The translations under genes were made by a program, and so were the position numbers. DNA of 64,000 nt from Microvirga terrae. Lineage in GTDB: Bacteria > Pseudomonadota > Alphaproteobacteria > Rhizobiales > Beijerinckiaceae. The DNA is taken from NCBI RefSeq assembly GCF_013307435.2, contig NZ_CP102845.1:2974001-3038000 (forward strand), in the 5' to 3' direction. The notes beneath the pieces are model-generated. The model was not told the origin of the DNA. It ran no database searches and worked only from the letters and a program-made list of their open reading frames with translations. Position 1 is the first letter of the stretch. The number at the start of each line of letters is the position of its first letter. Below are positions 17,214 through 27,993 of this stretch, in pieces.

Positions 17214-18383
17214 ATGCCCCGACAGGACCTCATCCAGGCGGATCTCCCGTTCCTGCGCAGTCTCCGCCAGGACCTCCACGCGCATCCGGAGCTGGGTTTT
17301 GAAGAGGAGCGCACGAGCGGGATCGTGGCCTCTTTGCTGGAAGAGGCCGGACTTCGCGTGCATCGGGGCCTAGGTAAGACGGGCGTCGTCGGCACCCTGC
17401 AGGTCGGCAGCGGCACGCGGACCATCGGCCTGCGCGCCGACATGGACGCGCTGGCCATGCCCGAGCAAGCCGAGCGTCCCTATAGGTCGAAAATTGCCGG
17501 AAAGATGCATGCCTGCGGCCATGACGGGCACACGACCCTGTTGCTCGGCGCGGCCCGTCATTTAGCCAAGAACCGCAACTTCTCCGGCACGGTTCACTTC
17601 ATCTTCCAGCCGGCCGAGGAAGGCCGGGGCGGCGCCAGGAAGATGGTCGAAGATGGTCTGTTCGACCTCTTTCCCTGCGACGCGGTCTACGGCCTGCACA
17701 ACATGCCGGGTCTGAGCACCGATGAGATGGCCGTCACCCCGGGCCCGCAGCTCGCCTCGTCCGATACATGGCTCGTGACCTTCAAGGGCGTCGGCACTCA
17801 CGGAGCAAAACCCCATCTCGGCAAGGATCCGATCACGGCGAGCGGCCACTTCCTCTCCGCGCTCCAGACGATCGTCGGCCGCGTGGTCAATCCGCTGGAG
17901 CCCGCCGTGGTCAGCGCCTGCTCCGTCAAGGCGGGCGATCCGCGGGCGCTCAACGTCATCCCGGACGTGGCGGAGATCGGCGGAACGGCGCGAGCCTATT
18001 CCGCACAGGTGCGCGACCAGCTCGAAACGGAGATCGAGCGTCTGGCGCGCGGTGTCGCGGTGACGTTCGGGATCGAGGTTTCGTACGAATTCCGCCGCCG
18101 CATCCCGCCGGTCATCAACCATGCCGATGCTACGGCCCGCGCGCTCAAGGCGGCGCGGGCCGTATGTGGGGCCAAGGTCCTGACGGATTTCGAGCCCTCG
18201 ACCGCAGGCGACGACTTCGCGTTCTTCGGCGCGGCCGCGCCGGGAGCCTATGTCTGGCTCGGCAACGGGCCTGCCGTCGACGGAGCCCTGCACCACAACA
18301 CGGCTTACGACTTCAACGACGAAGCCATTCCGACCGGCGTCGCCTTCTGGGTCGCTCTCGTGGAGCAGGAACTGGCGGCTTGA
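17214..18383 (+). CDS. M20 family amidohydrolase (hippurate hydrolase/aminoacylase type)
   Basis: This is a 389-residue zinc peptidase-family enzyme that removes acyl groups from N-acylated amino acids or related amides. Metal-binding motifs are visible: DLHAHPELGFEE (20-31), GLRADMDAL (72-80), GKMHACGHDGHT (97-107) and QPAEEGRGGA. The dimerisation domain occupies roughly residues 180-290. I chose ATG 17214 because it gives the standard N-terminus; an in-frame start at 17151 would add 21 atypical residues that overlap the divergent promoter region. It is divergent from the phosphoribosyltransferase. A role in degrading N-acyl or ureido intermediates is possible but unproven. Confidence 0.92.
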   Translation: MPRQDLIQADLPFLRSLRQDLHAHPELGFEEERTSGIVASLLEEAGLRVHRGLGKTGVVGTLQVGSGTRTIGLRADMDALAMPEQAERPYRSKIAGKMHACGHDGHTTLLLGAARHLAKNRNFSGTVHFIFQPAEEGRGGARKMVEDGLFDLFPCDAVYGLHNMPGLSTDEMAVTPGPQLASSDTWLVTFKGVGTHGAKPHLGKDPITASGHFLSALQTIVGRVVNPLEPAVVSACSVKAGDPRALNVIPDVAEIGGTARAYSAQVRDQLETEIERLARGVAVTFGIEVSYEFRRRIPPVINHADATARALKAARAVCGAKVLTDFEPSTAGDDFAFFGAAAPGAYVWLGNGPAVDGALHHNTAYDFNDEAIPTGVAFWVALVEQELAA

Positions 18384-18386
18384 GGC

Positions 18387-20819
18387 CTACCGCCCCCTGA
18401 CGAGATAGGACTCCGCCTCGCCGGCCGGAGCCTCGTCCCGGCCGCGGCGCCTGTTCTTCTGCCGTCGGGGCTTCGCGCTCCGGTCGCGCCGTGCCTTCTC
18501 GTCGGGTTTGCGGCGGTGCGAGACGGAGGTCGCGACGAGCTTCTCCTCGATCTTCGCATTGAGGCTCGCGCGCAGGTCGACGACTGCCTCGACATCGTCG
18601 AAGACCTGCGGGTAGCGCTGCGCAAGCCACAGCCAGCTGGTGGCGATCTTCACCCTGGCTTCCAGCTTGAGAAGATCCGTGTTCACGCCGAAATCGGGAG
18701 CCTGGACCCTGCCGTACACCGCATGTTGCCGTGCCCAGTCGAGAAGGAGCTCGACCGCCAAGCGCTCGCGACCGTCGACCGGCGCCATGGAGTAGGACAG
18801 GCGGTCGAGGATCGGCAGGTCGACCGTATCGAGGAGCGACGCCAGTTCGATCATCTCGTCCATGTCAGCCATGCGCAGATCCGGATGACCTGCGACAAGG
18901 TTGTCGTTCAGGTGGCGCAGCACGCGGCCGAGGCGGTCGGTCTGCAAGACTTCGCTTGCAGACAACACCGTCTCCTGGTTCGGACGGACGAACGCCTTGC
19001 CACGCAGCTTCGCGGCATCGCCGTTCAGAGCGTTGCGGATGGCGGTCTCGACCTGCGCATAGGCTCCGACCTCCGGCAGCGCCGTCACCAAGCCTTCGTC
19101 GTGGTGACCAAACCGCCCCGCCCGGCCTGCGATCTGCTTGATCTCCATGGCGTTGAGCTGCCGCTCCCGCACGCCGTCGAACTTGCGCAGCGTCGAGAAC
19201 ACGACTCTCCTCAGCGGACCGATGTTCAGCCCCATCCCGATCGCGTCGGTTGCGACGAGGACTTCCGCCTCTCCATTGCGGAACCGCGCAGCCTCCGCGC
19301 GGCGAACCTCCGGGCCCAGCGCGCCATAGACGGTGGCGACTGTGCGACCGGCCGCGACCAGGCGCGTGCGCAAATCGTGCACGTCGCGGCGGGTGAAGGC
19401 CACAACGGCGTCGCCCCGCATCAGCTTGTTGAGATTGGCCGGAACGCCCTCGACGCGCAGCTTGCCCTTGCGCTTGAGGATCTTCACCTCCAGCGGCTCG
19501 CCGGTCATGGCCAGCAGATGCTCCACGAGCGGGATTGCTTCGGGGGCGCCGGTCAGAACCACGAGCTTCGCCGGCGCTCCGACCATCGCCTGGGTCCACG
19601 CCCAGCCGCGGCTCGGGTCGCCGAGCATCTGGACCTCGTCGATCACGCATACGTCGACGACGCGGTGCAGATCCAGGGTCTCGATCGTTCGGGCGATATG
19701 CGTCGCGCCCTCGGGCAGCACACGCTCCTCGCCGGTGATCATGCCGGCCGCGAAGCCCTGCTCGCTCAGGCGCTCGTAGTGCTCGAGGGCGAGGAGCCGC
19801 AGGGGCGACAGGATCTCGGCGGTCTGCGCCTCGCCGGCGAGCCTGAGAGCCTCATGAGTCTTGCCCGAATTGGTCGGCCCTGCCAGGAACAGGAAACGGC
19901 GGTCCAAGGACCGCGCTACGGGAAAGATCGCCGCGTAGCTCTCATAGCCCGAGGCTTCCCGGATCTGCGCCTCGCGCAGGTGCCGCAGGCGCCGGGCGGT
20001 GGCCTTCGAGCGGAAATCGTCGAGCTTTTGCCGAAGCTTGCGCCCGGCTCCTGCGGGACCGCCCTTGTCCGAGGCATGGACCCGGTCGAGCTTTTCGAGC
20101 GCCGAGCGGATGCCGTCAAGGATCGCCGTCCGCTCGTTCGCATCCTCGTAAGCATCGAGATAGGTCTCGAGTTCGTCGCGCCAGCCGGCCAGCTCCTGCT
20201 CGCAGGCCGCAAAGGTTGCGTCCCGGAGCTCGATCAGACGAGCCTCGAGCGCCTCGGACGCGGCCGCGAGCTCGGTCCGCTCGACGCGCGCCGGCGCGAG
20301 CACGACGGCCGCGACCTCGACAGGCTCTGCGAACGCGTACTCGACCGCGATGTCGACGGGAGCGCCGTCCGGAAGGATCTGCATGGGCCAGCTGAACACC
20401 GCCCGGTATCCCGCAAAGATCCGCTCCGGCTTCCAGCGTCCGCTCTCGATCCGGCGAATGTCTTCGGCGAGATAGATCCCGGTGTTCTTCCGGACCGGCG
20501 CGAGAATGCTTTGCCGGCGGCGATGCGCGGCTTCATCCACGGGTTGGGAACTGTCGTCGGCCTTCCGGCCGGCAGGACCATTGCGCTCAGGCGTCTCGCC
20601 TCCTTGCGCGCGCCATGCCGGAACCTCGGCCGCCAGGGCGGCGACGGTGTCCGGGTCGAACATGGGGGCCTCGAAGCTGCGTCCGCGCTTCTGGAAGGTC
20701 CGGCGCTCGGTCACGGGGATCAGACCGGCGTCGATCCAGCGCTCGCATTCGGCCGCGCTGGCGAGCAGGATCCCGGGCAGGTGATTGAGACTGACGAGAT
20801 GTTTCGACTTCTTGGACAT
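18387..20819 (-). CDS. SUV3-like DExH helicase
   Basis: This 810-residue superfamily 2 helicase has an N-terminal ~300-residue region with a coiled-coil-like stretch (180-280). The motor core follows: Walker A FLAGPTNSGKTHEAL (312-326), motif II IDEVQMLGD (393-401), and motif VI MEIKQIAGRAGRFG. GPTNSGKT and the DEVQ box are characteristic of the mitochondrial RNA helicase SUV3 and its alphaproteobacterial relatives. An RNA-unwinding or RNA-decay role is therefore likely. The tail after residue 770 is highly basic (RRQKNRRRGRDE), which could bind RNA. I start at ATG 20819 (MSKKSKHLV) rather than the open start at 20900. The gene stops 4 bases from the convergent M20 gene. Confidence 0.92.
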   Translation of the reverse strand: MSKKSKHLVSLNHLPGILLASAAECERWIDAGLIPVTERRTFQKRGRSFEAPMFDPDTVAALAAEVPAWRAQGGETPERNGPAGRKADDSSQPVDEAAHRRRQSILAPVRKNTGIYLAEDIRRIESGRWKPERIFAGYRAVFSWPMQILPDGAPVDIAVEYAFAEPVEVAAVVLAPARVERTELAAASEALEARLIELRDATFAACEQELAGWRDELETYLDAYEDANERTAILDGIRSALEKLDRVHASDKGGPAGAGRKLRQKLDDFRSKATARRLRHLREAQIREASGYESYAAIFPVARSLDRRFLFLAGPTNSGKTHEALRLAGEAQTAEILSPLRLLALEHYERLSEQGFAAGMITGEERVLPEGATHIARTIETLDLHRVVDVCVIDEVQMLGDPSRGWAWTQAMVGAPAKLVVLTGAPEAIPLVEHLLAMTGEPLEVKILKRKGKLRVEGVPANLNKLMRGDAVVAFTRRDVHDLRTRLVAAGRTVATVYGALGPEVRRAEAARFRNGEAEVLVATDAIGMGLNIGPLRRVVFSTLRKFDGVRERQLNAMEIKQIAGRAGRFGHHDEGLVTALPEVGAYAQVETAIRNALNGDAAKLRGKAFVRPNQETVLSASEVLQTDRLGRVLRHLNDNLVAGHPDLRMADMDEMIELASLLDTVDLPILDRLSYSMAPVDGRERLAVELLLDWARQHAVYGRVQAPDFGVNTDLLKLEARVKIATSWLWLAQRYPQVFDDVEAVVDLRASLNAKIEEKLVATSVSHRRKPDEKARRDRSAKPRRQKNRRRGRDEAPAGEAESYLVRGR

Positions 20820-21048
20820 TCGGACTTTCGCTGACTGGAGCAGCCCAGGCGGGCCCGCCCCGGCCCATTTCAGGAGCGCCTCACGACGGATCGGTTTCAC
20901 ACCGGTTTCAACACCCGAAAGGCGCAGATGTTTGCGAGGAAGAACTTTCGGCCTGGCCGAGGATCATACCCTTGTGCCGCGGGAGGTGATCTAAAGCATT
21001 GGGCGGCCGAATCTTTCTCCCTTTATGTGTCGATGGACCGGGCAGATA

Positions 21049-23082
21049 TCAAGGGATGAGCGTCTTCTTGAGGAAAGACAATCCCAGGGCGGTCAGAAAA
21101 GCTGCCTGCTCCTTGTTGGCGGCACCGTGGCCACCATCGTCGGGCTCGTAGAAGAGCACGGGCTGCTCCATGGCTTCGAGCTTGGCCGCCATCTTGCGGG
21201 CGTGGCCCGGATGGACCCGGTCGTCCCGCCTCGACGTCACCAGAAGCACGGGCGGGTAGGCCTGGCCCTCCTGGAGGTTCTGATAGGCCGAGAAACCTGC
21301 CATGTAAGCCCAGTCCTCGGGACTGTCCGGGTCGCCATATTCGGCCACCCAGCTCGGGCCCGCCAGCAGGCGGGTATAGCGCTGCATGTCGAGGAGCGGC
21401 ACGGTGCACCAGATCGCCCCGAACAGCTCCGGGTAACGGGTCAGCATGTTGCCGACCAGGAGGCCCCCATTCGAGCCGCCATAGGCTGCAAGCTGCCTTG
21501 TCGAGGTAACGCCACGCCCGACGAGATCCCGGGCGATGGCGGCAAAATCATCGTGGGACAGGCGCTTGCCCTCACGCATGCCCGCCTTGTGCCAGGCGGC
21601 CCCGAACTCGCCGCCGCCCCGGATGTTGGCGACCACCCAGACATAGCCGCGCTCCAGCCAGGTCTTGCCAATCCCGCCAAGATAGCCGGGCGTCAGGGAA
21701 ACCGAGAAGCCGCCATAGCCGTAGAGCACGGTCGGCCGCTGGCCGCCCTGCTCCTTCGGGCCGATCTGGTAATAGGGAATGCGCTCGCCGTCCACGGAAG
21801 CCGCCTCGTGCCGGGTCACCTCCAGGCGCGAGGCATCGAAGGCGGGCGGCGTTTCCTTCAGAACCTCGATCCGTTTGTCCTCGGTCACGAGGGCCAGCTT
21901 CGTGGGCTCGACGAAGCTCGAGACCGAGAGCAGGAACTCATCCGTCCGCTCAAGCTGGCTCGCATCGAGCGCCATGGCGTGAACGGCCGCTGTCTCCGGC
22001 AGGCCGGCCAGCCGCTCCATCTGCCAGGACGTCCCCGGCGTCGCCAGCCAGATCTGGCTGGCCAAATTGTCGAGCACCGTCAGCACGAGGCGGGACCTGG
22101 TCCACCAGAACCCGGACAGGACCCGCCTCGGGCCAGGCTCGAACAGCATCTCAAAGCGACGATCCCCTGCCATGAACCGGGCGAAGCTGATCGCCAGAAG
22201 CGCGTCGGCCGGATAGGTGCAGTCCGGCAGGGCCCAGTCGCTTTTCAGCCTCACGAGCAGCCAGTCCTTCTCCACGTCGAACCGGGCGTCGCGCGGGAGA
22301 TCGATGAGCAGCGCATCGCCCTGCTCCTGGGCCAGGTAGCTGATCCCCTCCTCGAAGGTGATCTGGCGCCGGTAGAAGATTCTCTCATAGCCCGGCTCGA
22401 GATCGACGGATGCGGAGATGTAGATGTCGTTGAACTCGCCCTGAAACAGCAGTGGAGATTGGTGGAAGTCGGTGCCGCGCTGCCATAGCCGCACCGTCCG
22501 TGGGTAACCTGAAGCGGTCGCGGCATTGTCGCCGAGGGTCGTGGACACCAGCAATTGATCCCTGTCGAGCCATGTCGCCCCGCCCTTGGCTTCGGGAAGC
22601 GCGAAACCATCGTCCACGAAGCGCTTCTCGACGAGGTCGAACTCGCGCACCACGGCCGCATCGGCTCCCCCGCGGGAGAGGCTGACCAGGCCGTAGCGCT
22701 GCTCCGGCTGGAGCGTCCCGCACCCTTTCCAGACCCAGTCCGCCCCTTCGTCTTTCGCCAGTGCATCGATGTCGAGCACCGTCTCCCAGGACGGATCCGA
22801 GGTGCGATAGCTTTCCATCGGCGTCCGCCGCCACAGGCCGCGCACGTGGTTCATGTCCTGCCAGAAATTGTACAGGAGGCCTTGCCTTCTCGTAATGAAC
22901 GGAATGTTGTCGGGGCGTGTGGAGATCTCGTAGAGCGCCTGTTTGTCGGCCTGGAAGCCTGCATCGCACAAGGCGGCCTTCGTCATCTCGTTGTGCGCCC
23001 GCACCCAGGAGAGCGCCTCATCGCCCTCCACGTCCTCCAGCCAGAGATAGGGATCGGTTTGCTCCTGCATCCGTTCGGCCAT
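21049..23082 (-). CDS. Prolyl oligopeptidase family serine peptidase (S9A)
   Basis: This encodes 677 residues. An N-terminal beta-propeller begins with the family opener DPYLWLEDVEGDEALSWV, and a C-terminal alpha/beta hydrolase domain follows. The nucleophile is Ser537 in YGGSNGGLLVGN; the acid lies in SRRDDRVHPGHA and the histidine in DDGGHGAANK. These enzymes cleave short peptides after proline. The closest-looking relatives are the bacterial family with few propeller insertions. No signal peptide is seen, so it is probably cytoplasmic. The gene is alone on its strand between the helicase and a small protein gene. Confidence 0.95.
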   Translation of the reverse strand: MAERMQEQTDPYLWLEDVEGDEALSWVRAHNEMTKAALCDAGFQADKQALYEISTRPDNIPFITRRQGLLYNFWQDMNHVRGLWRRTPMESYRTSDPSWETVLDIDALAKDEGADWVWKGCGTLQPEQRYGLVSLSRGGADAAVVREFDLVEKRFVDDGFALPEAKGGATWLDRDQLLVSTTLGDNAATASGYPRTVRLWQRGTDFHQSPLLFQGEFNDIYISASVDLEPGYERIFYRRQITFEEGISYLAQEQGDALLIDLPRDARFDVEKDWLLVRLKSDWALPDCTYPADALLAISFARFMAGDRRFEMLFEPGPRRVLSGFWWTRSRLVLTVLDNLASQIWLATPGTSWQMERLAGLPETAAVHAMALDASQLERTDEFLLSVSSFVEPTKLALVTEDKRIEVLKETPPAFDASRLEVTRHEAASVDGERIPYYQIGPKEQGGQRPTVLYGYGGFSVSLTPGYLGGIGKTWLERGYVWVVANIRGGGEFGAAWHKAGMREGKRLSHDDFAAIARDLVGRGVTSTRQLAAYGGSNGGLLVGNMLTRYPELFGAIWCTVPLLDMQRYTRLLAGPSWVAEYGDPDSPEDWAYMAGFSAYQNLQEGQAYPPVLLVTSRRDDRVHPGHARKMAAKLEAMEQPVLFYEPDDGGHGAANKEQAAFLTALGLSFLKKTLIP

Positions 23083-23229
23083 GATCGTGCTTTCCGTTCA
23101 GGTTGTTGCATTTCGGCGGGCGAGAATCGGTTCGATGGATTATTGGGCACCCCGGGTCCTGGGCAACATGTCGCCGAGAACCGAACCCATCACCATCCGT
23201 TGACGATGATTGCATCTGAAGGGGCCGAC

Positions 23230-23604
23230 ATGGATCCGTTCGTATCCGCACTCGAAGAACTCTCCGACGCCCTCTTGGCGGGAGAGGATCCGGAGGAGGT
23301 CCTTCCCGAGATCGCCGAGGAGCATGGCGTGCCCCTCCCGGCCCTGCGCAACCGGGCCCTGCGGGCGCTGGGCCCGCTCGAGACCTACAAGCAGCGTCAG
23401 GCGGAGTTGAAGAAGGAGCGGGACCAGACAGCGCGGCGCCGCGATCCAGTATTTGCGGGTGCGTCCTTCCTGGCCGCGGTGGCGAGCCTCAGCCCCAGGC
23501 TCTCGACGGATGAGAGGCAGGCCGAGATTGCGCGCCTGGCTGCCGAGTACGATGTGGACCCGGCCGCGCACAAGGAGGCGATCGAACGCCTGCGCAAGCG
23601 CTGA
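23230..23604 (+). CDS. Conserved-looking small helical protein, unknown function
   Basis: This encodes 124 residues from ATG 23230. The first half is acidic and helical (LEELSDALLAGEDPEEVL). A charged heptad-like stretch follows (ETYKQRQAELKKERDQTARRR), then an alanine-rich helix and a basic C-terminus. There is no signal peptide or recognisable motif. It stands between divergent S9 peptidase and convergent RND genes. Coding bias looks normal. A DNA- or protein-binding helical bundle is possible but I do not assign a function. Confidence 0.7.
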   Translation: MDPFVSALEELSDALLAGEDPEEVLPEIAEEHGVPLPALRNRALRALGPLETYKQRQAELKKERDQTARRRDPVFAGASFLAAVASLSPRLSTDERQAEIARLAAEYDVDPAAHKEAIERLRKR

Positions 23605-23638
23605 GCCCCGCCACACCCGCCGTTCTCGCCGCCGCAGA

Positions 23639-26600
23639 CTAAACCTCTTTCGCCGGCACGTACTCTGGCACGACCGGCGTCGCCTCTCTTCCAGTACGCC
23701 TGCGCTCCCGCGTTACCAGGCGGAAGAACAGCGGCACGAAGAGGACGGCCAGGAAGGTTGCGGCGAGCATGCCGCCGATGACGCCGGTGCCCACCGAGTG
23801 GCGGCTCGCCGAGCCTGCGCCCGTCGAGATCGCGAGCGGCACGACGCCGAGGATGAAGGCGAGCGAGGTCATCACGATGGGGCGGAAGCGGAGGCGGGCC
23901 GCATCCAGGGCGGCGTCATAGGCCGTTTCCCCTGCCCTATAGCGCTCGGCCGCGAACTCGACGATCAGGATCGCGTTCTTGGCCGCAAGGCCAATCAGGG
24001 TGACGAGCCCCACCTGGAAGTAGATGTCATTCTCGATCCCGCGCAGCCAGATCGCCAGGACGGCGCCGAAAACCGCGAAGGGCACGGCCGTGATGACGGC
24101 GAACGGCAGCGACCAGCGCTCGTACTGGGCGGCCAGGATGAGGAAGACCATCACGAGGCCCAGGAGGAACCCCTGGGAACCAGTGCCGGCCGATTGCAGC
24201 TCCTGATAGGCCGACCCCGTCCAGCCGATGGAGTAGTCGGACGGCAGGGTCTGGGCGACGATCTGCTCCATGGCCGCGATGGCTTGTCCCGACGAGTAGC
24301 CCGGCGCCGGATTGCCTTGAATCTTCGCGGCCGGGAAAACATTGAACCGGTCGACCACGTCGGGCCCCACGATGCGGACGGTCGTGAGGAGCACGTTGAG
24401 AGGCACCATGGTGCCGTTGTCCGACCGGACGAACACGTGCCGCAGATCGTCGGGCGATTGCCGGAACTCGGCCTCCGACGAGAGACTGACCCTGTAGGTG
24501 CGCCCGAACAGGCTGAAATCGTTGACGTAGAGGCTGCCGAACGTGCTCTGCATCGTGTCGAAGATCGCCGAGATCGGCACCCCGAGGGCTTTCGCCTTGT
24601 CGCGGTCCACGTCGATCCGATACTGCGGCACGCCGGTGCTGAAGGTCGTGGAAACGCCCGTCACCTCGGGGCGCTGCCCGGCCGCCTGGATGACGCGCTG
24701 CGCCGCCTGCGCGAGGTTGTCCAGGCTCCCGCCGGAGCGATCCTGGAGATAGAACTCGAAGCCGCCGGTCGTGCTCAGCCCCTGGATCGGCGGCGGGTTG
24801 AACCCGATGGCGACGCCGTCGCGGAAGTTCGCGTTGAGGGCTGCAAACGAAGGGGCGAGATTACGGGCGTCGAGCCGGGGGTCGGTGCGCTCGGACCAGT
24901 CCTTCAGCGACACGAAGGAGACGCCGGCATTGGTCTTCTGCGCGCCGGACAGGAGATCGAACCCCGCCAGGGTCACCACATCGGCCACGGCGGGGTTCCG
25001 CATGACCCCTTCGGTCACCTTTCCGGTCACCGCAAGGGTGCGGTCGAGCGATGCCGCAGGCGGCAGCGAGGTCACGACGAAAACCGACCCGAGATCCTCT
25101 GCCGGGACCAAGCCGCCCGGCACCCGCTCGAACAGCCACCAGGTCGCGCCGAGCATGACCGCGATGATAACCGATCCGGCCACGGCGTGGCGCAGGAAGA
25201 AGGCCGTGCCGGCCGTGAAGGTGCGCGTCACCCGGTCGAAGCCCCGATTGAAGATCCGGAACGGGAGCCAGGGCTCCCGATGCCCTTCCTTGAGCAAGAG
25301 GGCACACAGAGCCGGCGTGAGCGTCAGTGCGACGATGCCGGAAATCACCACCGACACCGCGATGGTCACGGCGAACTGGCGGTAGAGCTCCCCGGCGAGG
25401 CCGCCGAGAAAGGACACAGGGATGAAGACCGCGCACAGCACGAGCACCACGGCGATCACCGGGCCGCTCACCTCCTGCATGGCCTGGATCGCGGCCTCGC
25501 GGGGAGGCTTACGCTCCGTCGTCATGATGCGCTCGACGTTCTCCAGCACGATGATCGCATCGTCGACCACGATGCCGATAGCCAGGATCATGCCGAACAG
25601 GGTGAGCAGATTGATCGAAAAGCCGAGAAGATACATGCCTCCGAACGTGCCGATGATCGATACCGGAACGGCGAGCAGCGGGATCAGCGTCGCGCGCCAG
25701 TTCTGCAGGAAGAGGAAGACCACGAGCACGACCAGAACGATCGCCTCGATGAAGGTCCTGACCACCTCCTCGATGGAGACCTCGATGAACCGTGTGGTGT
25801 TGAACGGCACATCGTAGCGCAGCCCCTCCGGAAAGCGCTGCGCCAGTCGGTCCATCGTGGCGGCAACGGCGTTCGACACCTCCAGGGCGTTGGCATCGGG
25901 CTGAAGGTAGATGCCGATCGGAACGGTCGGGGCTCCATTGAGCGATGCGACTGTCGAATAGTTCTGGGACCCGAGCTCGACCCTGGCCACATCCCTCAGG
26001 CGCAGCGCTCCGCCGTTCTCGTCCGAGCGCAGGATGATCTGCTCGAACTCGCGTGGGTCGGCCAAGCGCCCTTGGGTCGTGACCGAGTAGGTGAAGGCCT
26101 GCTGGCCGGGACTCGGCTCCTCGCCGAATCGCCCCGCGGCAAACTGGGCGTTCTGGTCGCGGATGGCGGCGGCGATGTCGCTCGGTGTCAGGTTGTATTG
26201 GGCGACCTTGTCGGGCTTCAGCCAGATCCGCATGGAGTAATCGGAGGCGCCGAAGAGCGAGGCATCGCCCACCCCCGGGGTGCGCCTCAGCTCGTCGATG
26301 ATGTTCACCAGCGCATAATTGGAGATGTAGATCGTGTCGTAGCGCCGATCCGGCGACGACAGCGCCACGATCTGGAGGATGGAGGACGACCGCTTGGTCA
26401 CCGTCACACCCTGGCGGCGCACTTCCTCGGGAAGAACCGCGGTCGCCCGCTGGACGCGGTTGTTGACGTTGATCGTCGCCTGATCGGCATCGATGCCGGT
26501 CTGGAAGAACACCGACAGGCTCATGGTCCCCGAGCCGGTCGACGTCGATTGCATGTAGATCATGTCCTCGACGCCGTTGACCTGCTGCTCGAGCGGGGCC

Positions 26601-26788
26601 GCAACCGTTTCAGCGATGGTTTGAGCGCTGGCGCCCGGATAGGTGGCGGAGACGACGACCTGCGGGGGAACGATCTCGGGGTACTGGGCGACCGGCAGCA
26701 CCCGCATGGCGATCAGGCCGACGAGCACGATCACGATCGACAGGACGGAGGCGAAGATGGGCCGGTCGATGAAGAATTTGGAGATCAT
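23639..26788 (-). CDS. RND efflux pump inner-membrane transporter (HAE1 type)
   Basis: This 1049-residue proton-driven exporter forms the trimer of a tripartite multidrug pump. It begins with the typical [18 protein letters not shown]. Proton-relay aspartates lie in TM4 ([20 protein letters not shown]) and the TM10-11 region carries [14 protein letters not shown]. Two large periplasmic porter loops follow TM1 and TM7. Length and motifs match AcrB/MexB-like hydrophobic and amphiphilic efflux pumps. Its start overlaps the adaptor stop by ATGA, so the two are co-translated. No outer-membrane channel or local repressor gene is present, so it probably uses a TolC-like protein encoded elsewhere. 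Confidence 0.97.
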   Translation of the reverse strand: MISKFFIDRPIFASVLSIVIVLVGLIAMRVLPVAQYPEIVPPQVVVSATYPGASAQTIAETVAAPLEQQVNGVEDMIYMQSTSTGSGTMSLSVFFQTGIDADQATINVNNRVQRATAVLPEEVRRQGVTVTKRSSSILQIVALSSPDRRYDTIYISNYALVNIIDELRRTPGVGDASLFGASDYSMRIWLKPDKVAQYNLTPSDIAAAIRDQNAQFAAGRFGEEPSPGQQAFTYSVTTQGRLADPREFEQIILRSDENGGALRLRDVARVELGSQNYSTVASLNGAPTVPIGIYLQPDANALEVSNAVAATMDRLAQRFPEGLRYDVPFNTTRFIEVSIEEVVRTFIEAIVLVVLVVFLFLQNWRATLIPLLAVPVSIIGTFGGMYLLGFSINLLTLFGMILAIGIVVDDAIIVLENVERIMTTERKPPREAAIQAMQEVSGPVIAVVLVLCAVFIPVSFLGGLAGELYRQFAVTIAVSVVISGIVALTLTPALCALLLKEGHREPWLPFRIFNRGFDRVTRTFTAGTAFFLRHAVAGSVIIAVMLGATWWLFERVPGGLVPAEDLGSVFVVTSLPPAASLDRTLAVTGKVTEGVMRNPAVADVVTLAGFDLLSGAQKTNAGVSFVSLKDWSERTDPRLDARNLAPSFAALNANFRDGVAIGFNPPPIQGLSTTGGFEFYLQDRSGGSLDNLAQAAQRVIQAAGQRPEVTGVSTTFSTGVPQYRIDVDRDKAKALGVPISAIFDTMQSTFGSLYVNDFSLFGRTYRVSLSSEAEFRQSPDDLRHVFVRSDNGTMVPLNVLLTTVRIVGPDVVDRFNVFPAAKIQGNPAPGYSSGQAIAAMEQIVAQTLPSDYSIGWTGSAYQELQSAGTGSQGFLLGLVMVFLILAAQYERWSLPFAVITAVPFAVFGAVLAIWLRGIENDIYFQVGLVTLIGLAAKNAILIVEFAAERYRAGETAYDAALDAARLRFRPIVMTSLAFILGVVPLAISTGAGSASRHSVGTGVIGGMLAATFLAVLFVPLFFRLVTRERRRTGREATPVVPEYVPAKEV

Positions 26789-27993
26789 GGCCGGGCTCCG
26801 GACGGCTGTCCGTTGGCCGTCCCGGTTGTCTGCGCGGCCTGCGGGTCGATCGGCACCGGCCGGACGGCTTGGCCCGGCCGCACCCGGATGACGCCGTCGA
26901 CCACAACCCGCTCACCGCCCTTCAGGCCGGACTGGACAACCCACCCCTCGGCCACTTCCGGTCCCAGCCGGACCGGCACCGCCTGTGCGACGTCGTTCGC
27001 TCCGACCACGTAGATCGACGGCCCCTGGGGCCCTTGGCTCACGGCCTGTCGGGGCACGACGATAGCCTCGGGCAACGTGATGCCGATCAGGCGAACCCGT
27101 ACGAACTGGCCCGGCAGCAGGGCGCCGTCCGGATTCGGGAAGATCACCCGCGCCTGGATCGTCCCGGTCTGCGGGTCGACCCGCTGGGCGGCGGTGTCGA
27201 TCCTGCCGGTTTGCGGGTAGCCGGCCCCCTGGCTGAACTGCAGCTCAACCTTAAGGTCTTTCTCGGAAATGGGTTTCTCCCGCCGCTCGTTTAGGGCGCG
27301 AAACTCCCGCCCCTCCTCGTCCGTGAAAGAGAAGTTCACATAGGCCGGGTCGAGCTGGGAAATGGTCGTCAGAAGCGTCTGTTGGGCTTGGATGAGGGCT
27401 CCCACGGGAGGTGATTCCAGGGCGGTGATTCCGGCCGCGGGCGCCGTGACGGTGGTGTAACCGAGGTTCAGCCGCGCATTCTGGACCTCGGCCTCGGCGA
27501 GTTGCACGCCGGCGCGGGCCTGGTCGCGCTGGGAGCGCGCCTCCTCGAGCTGCACGTCCGTCGACACGCCGCGCCGGGCCAGCGGCTCGATGCGGTTGAA
27601 GTTCTCCTCGGCTTGGCGCAAGGCCGCCTGGGCCTGCAGCAACTGCGCCTCCGCACGGCTCAGGGCCACCTGATAGCTCGCCGGATCGATTCGGAAGAGC
27701 ACCTGATCCTGCTCGACGGGCGCCCCCTCGTCGAACTCCCGCTTGAGCAGGAGACCGCCGACACGCGGGCGCACCTCGACGTCGCGGAAGCCCGCCACGC
27801 GACCGGCGAAGACGACGGGAAACGGCACTTCCGCCGGCTGGGCGACGATGACGCCGACTTGGGGTGGAGGCTGGGTCGGCGCCCCGGAGGCCTGCATCCG
27901 CGCGGCATTCTCCGGCGAGCGGCTCATGTAGAGATAGACGCCACCGGCCAGCGCCAAGCCTAACACGGCAATGAGAAGGATGCGCCTGACCAA
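26785..27993 (-). CDS. RND efflux periplasmic adaptor (membrane fusion protein)
   Basis: This encodes 402 residues. An N-terminal membrane anchor ([19 protein letters not shown]) is followed by a lipoyl/barrel-sandwich half ([19 protein letters not shown]), an alpha-helical hairpin of about 70 residues rich in Ala/Gln/Glu, a second lipoyl half, and a C-terminal beta-barrel and membrane-proximal domain. It links the RND pump to an outer-membrane channel. It is the first gene of the two-gene operon. No lipobox is seen, so it is held by a transmembrane anchor rather than a lipid. Confidence 0.95.
   Translation of the reverse strand: MVRRILLIAVLGLALAGGVYLYMSRSPENAARMQASGAPTQPPPQVGVIVAQPAEVPFPVVFAGRVAGFRDVEVRPRVGGLLLKREFDEGAPVEQDQVLFRIDPASYQVALSRAEAQLLQAQAALRQAEENFNRIEPLARRGVSTDVQLEEARSQRDQARAGVQLAEAEVQNARLNLGYTTVTAPAAGITALESPPVGALIQAQQTLLTTISQLDPAYVNFSFTDEEGREFRALNERREKPISEKDLKVELQFSQGAGYPQTGRIDTAAQRVDPQTGTIQARVIFPNPDGALLPGQFVRVRLIGITLPEAIVVPRQAVSQGPQGPSIYVVGANDVAQAVPVRLGPEVAEGWVVQSGLKGGERVVVDGVIRVRPGQAVRPVPIDPQAAQTTGTANGQPSGARP

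Noticed and set aside
18516..20834. A 772-residue forward frame opposite the SUV3-like helicase
   Set aside because: No recognisable motif and exact overlap with a real gene.
23453..27013. An 1186-residue open frame on the forward strand, opposite the RND pump
   Set aside because: Composition is His/Arg/Glu/Asp-rich with no domain; it mirrors the reverse-strand RND gene whose motifs are clear.
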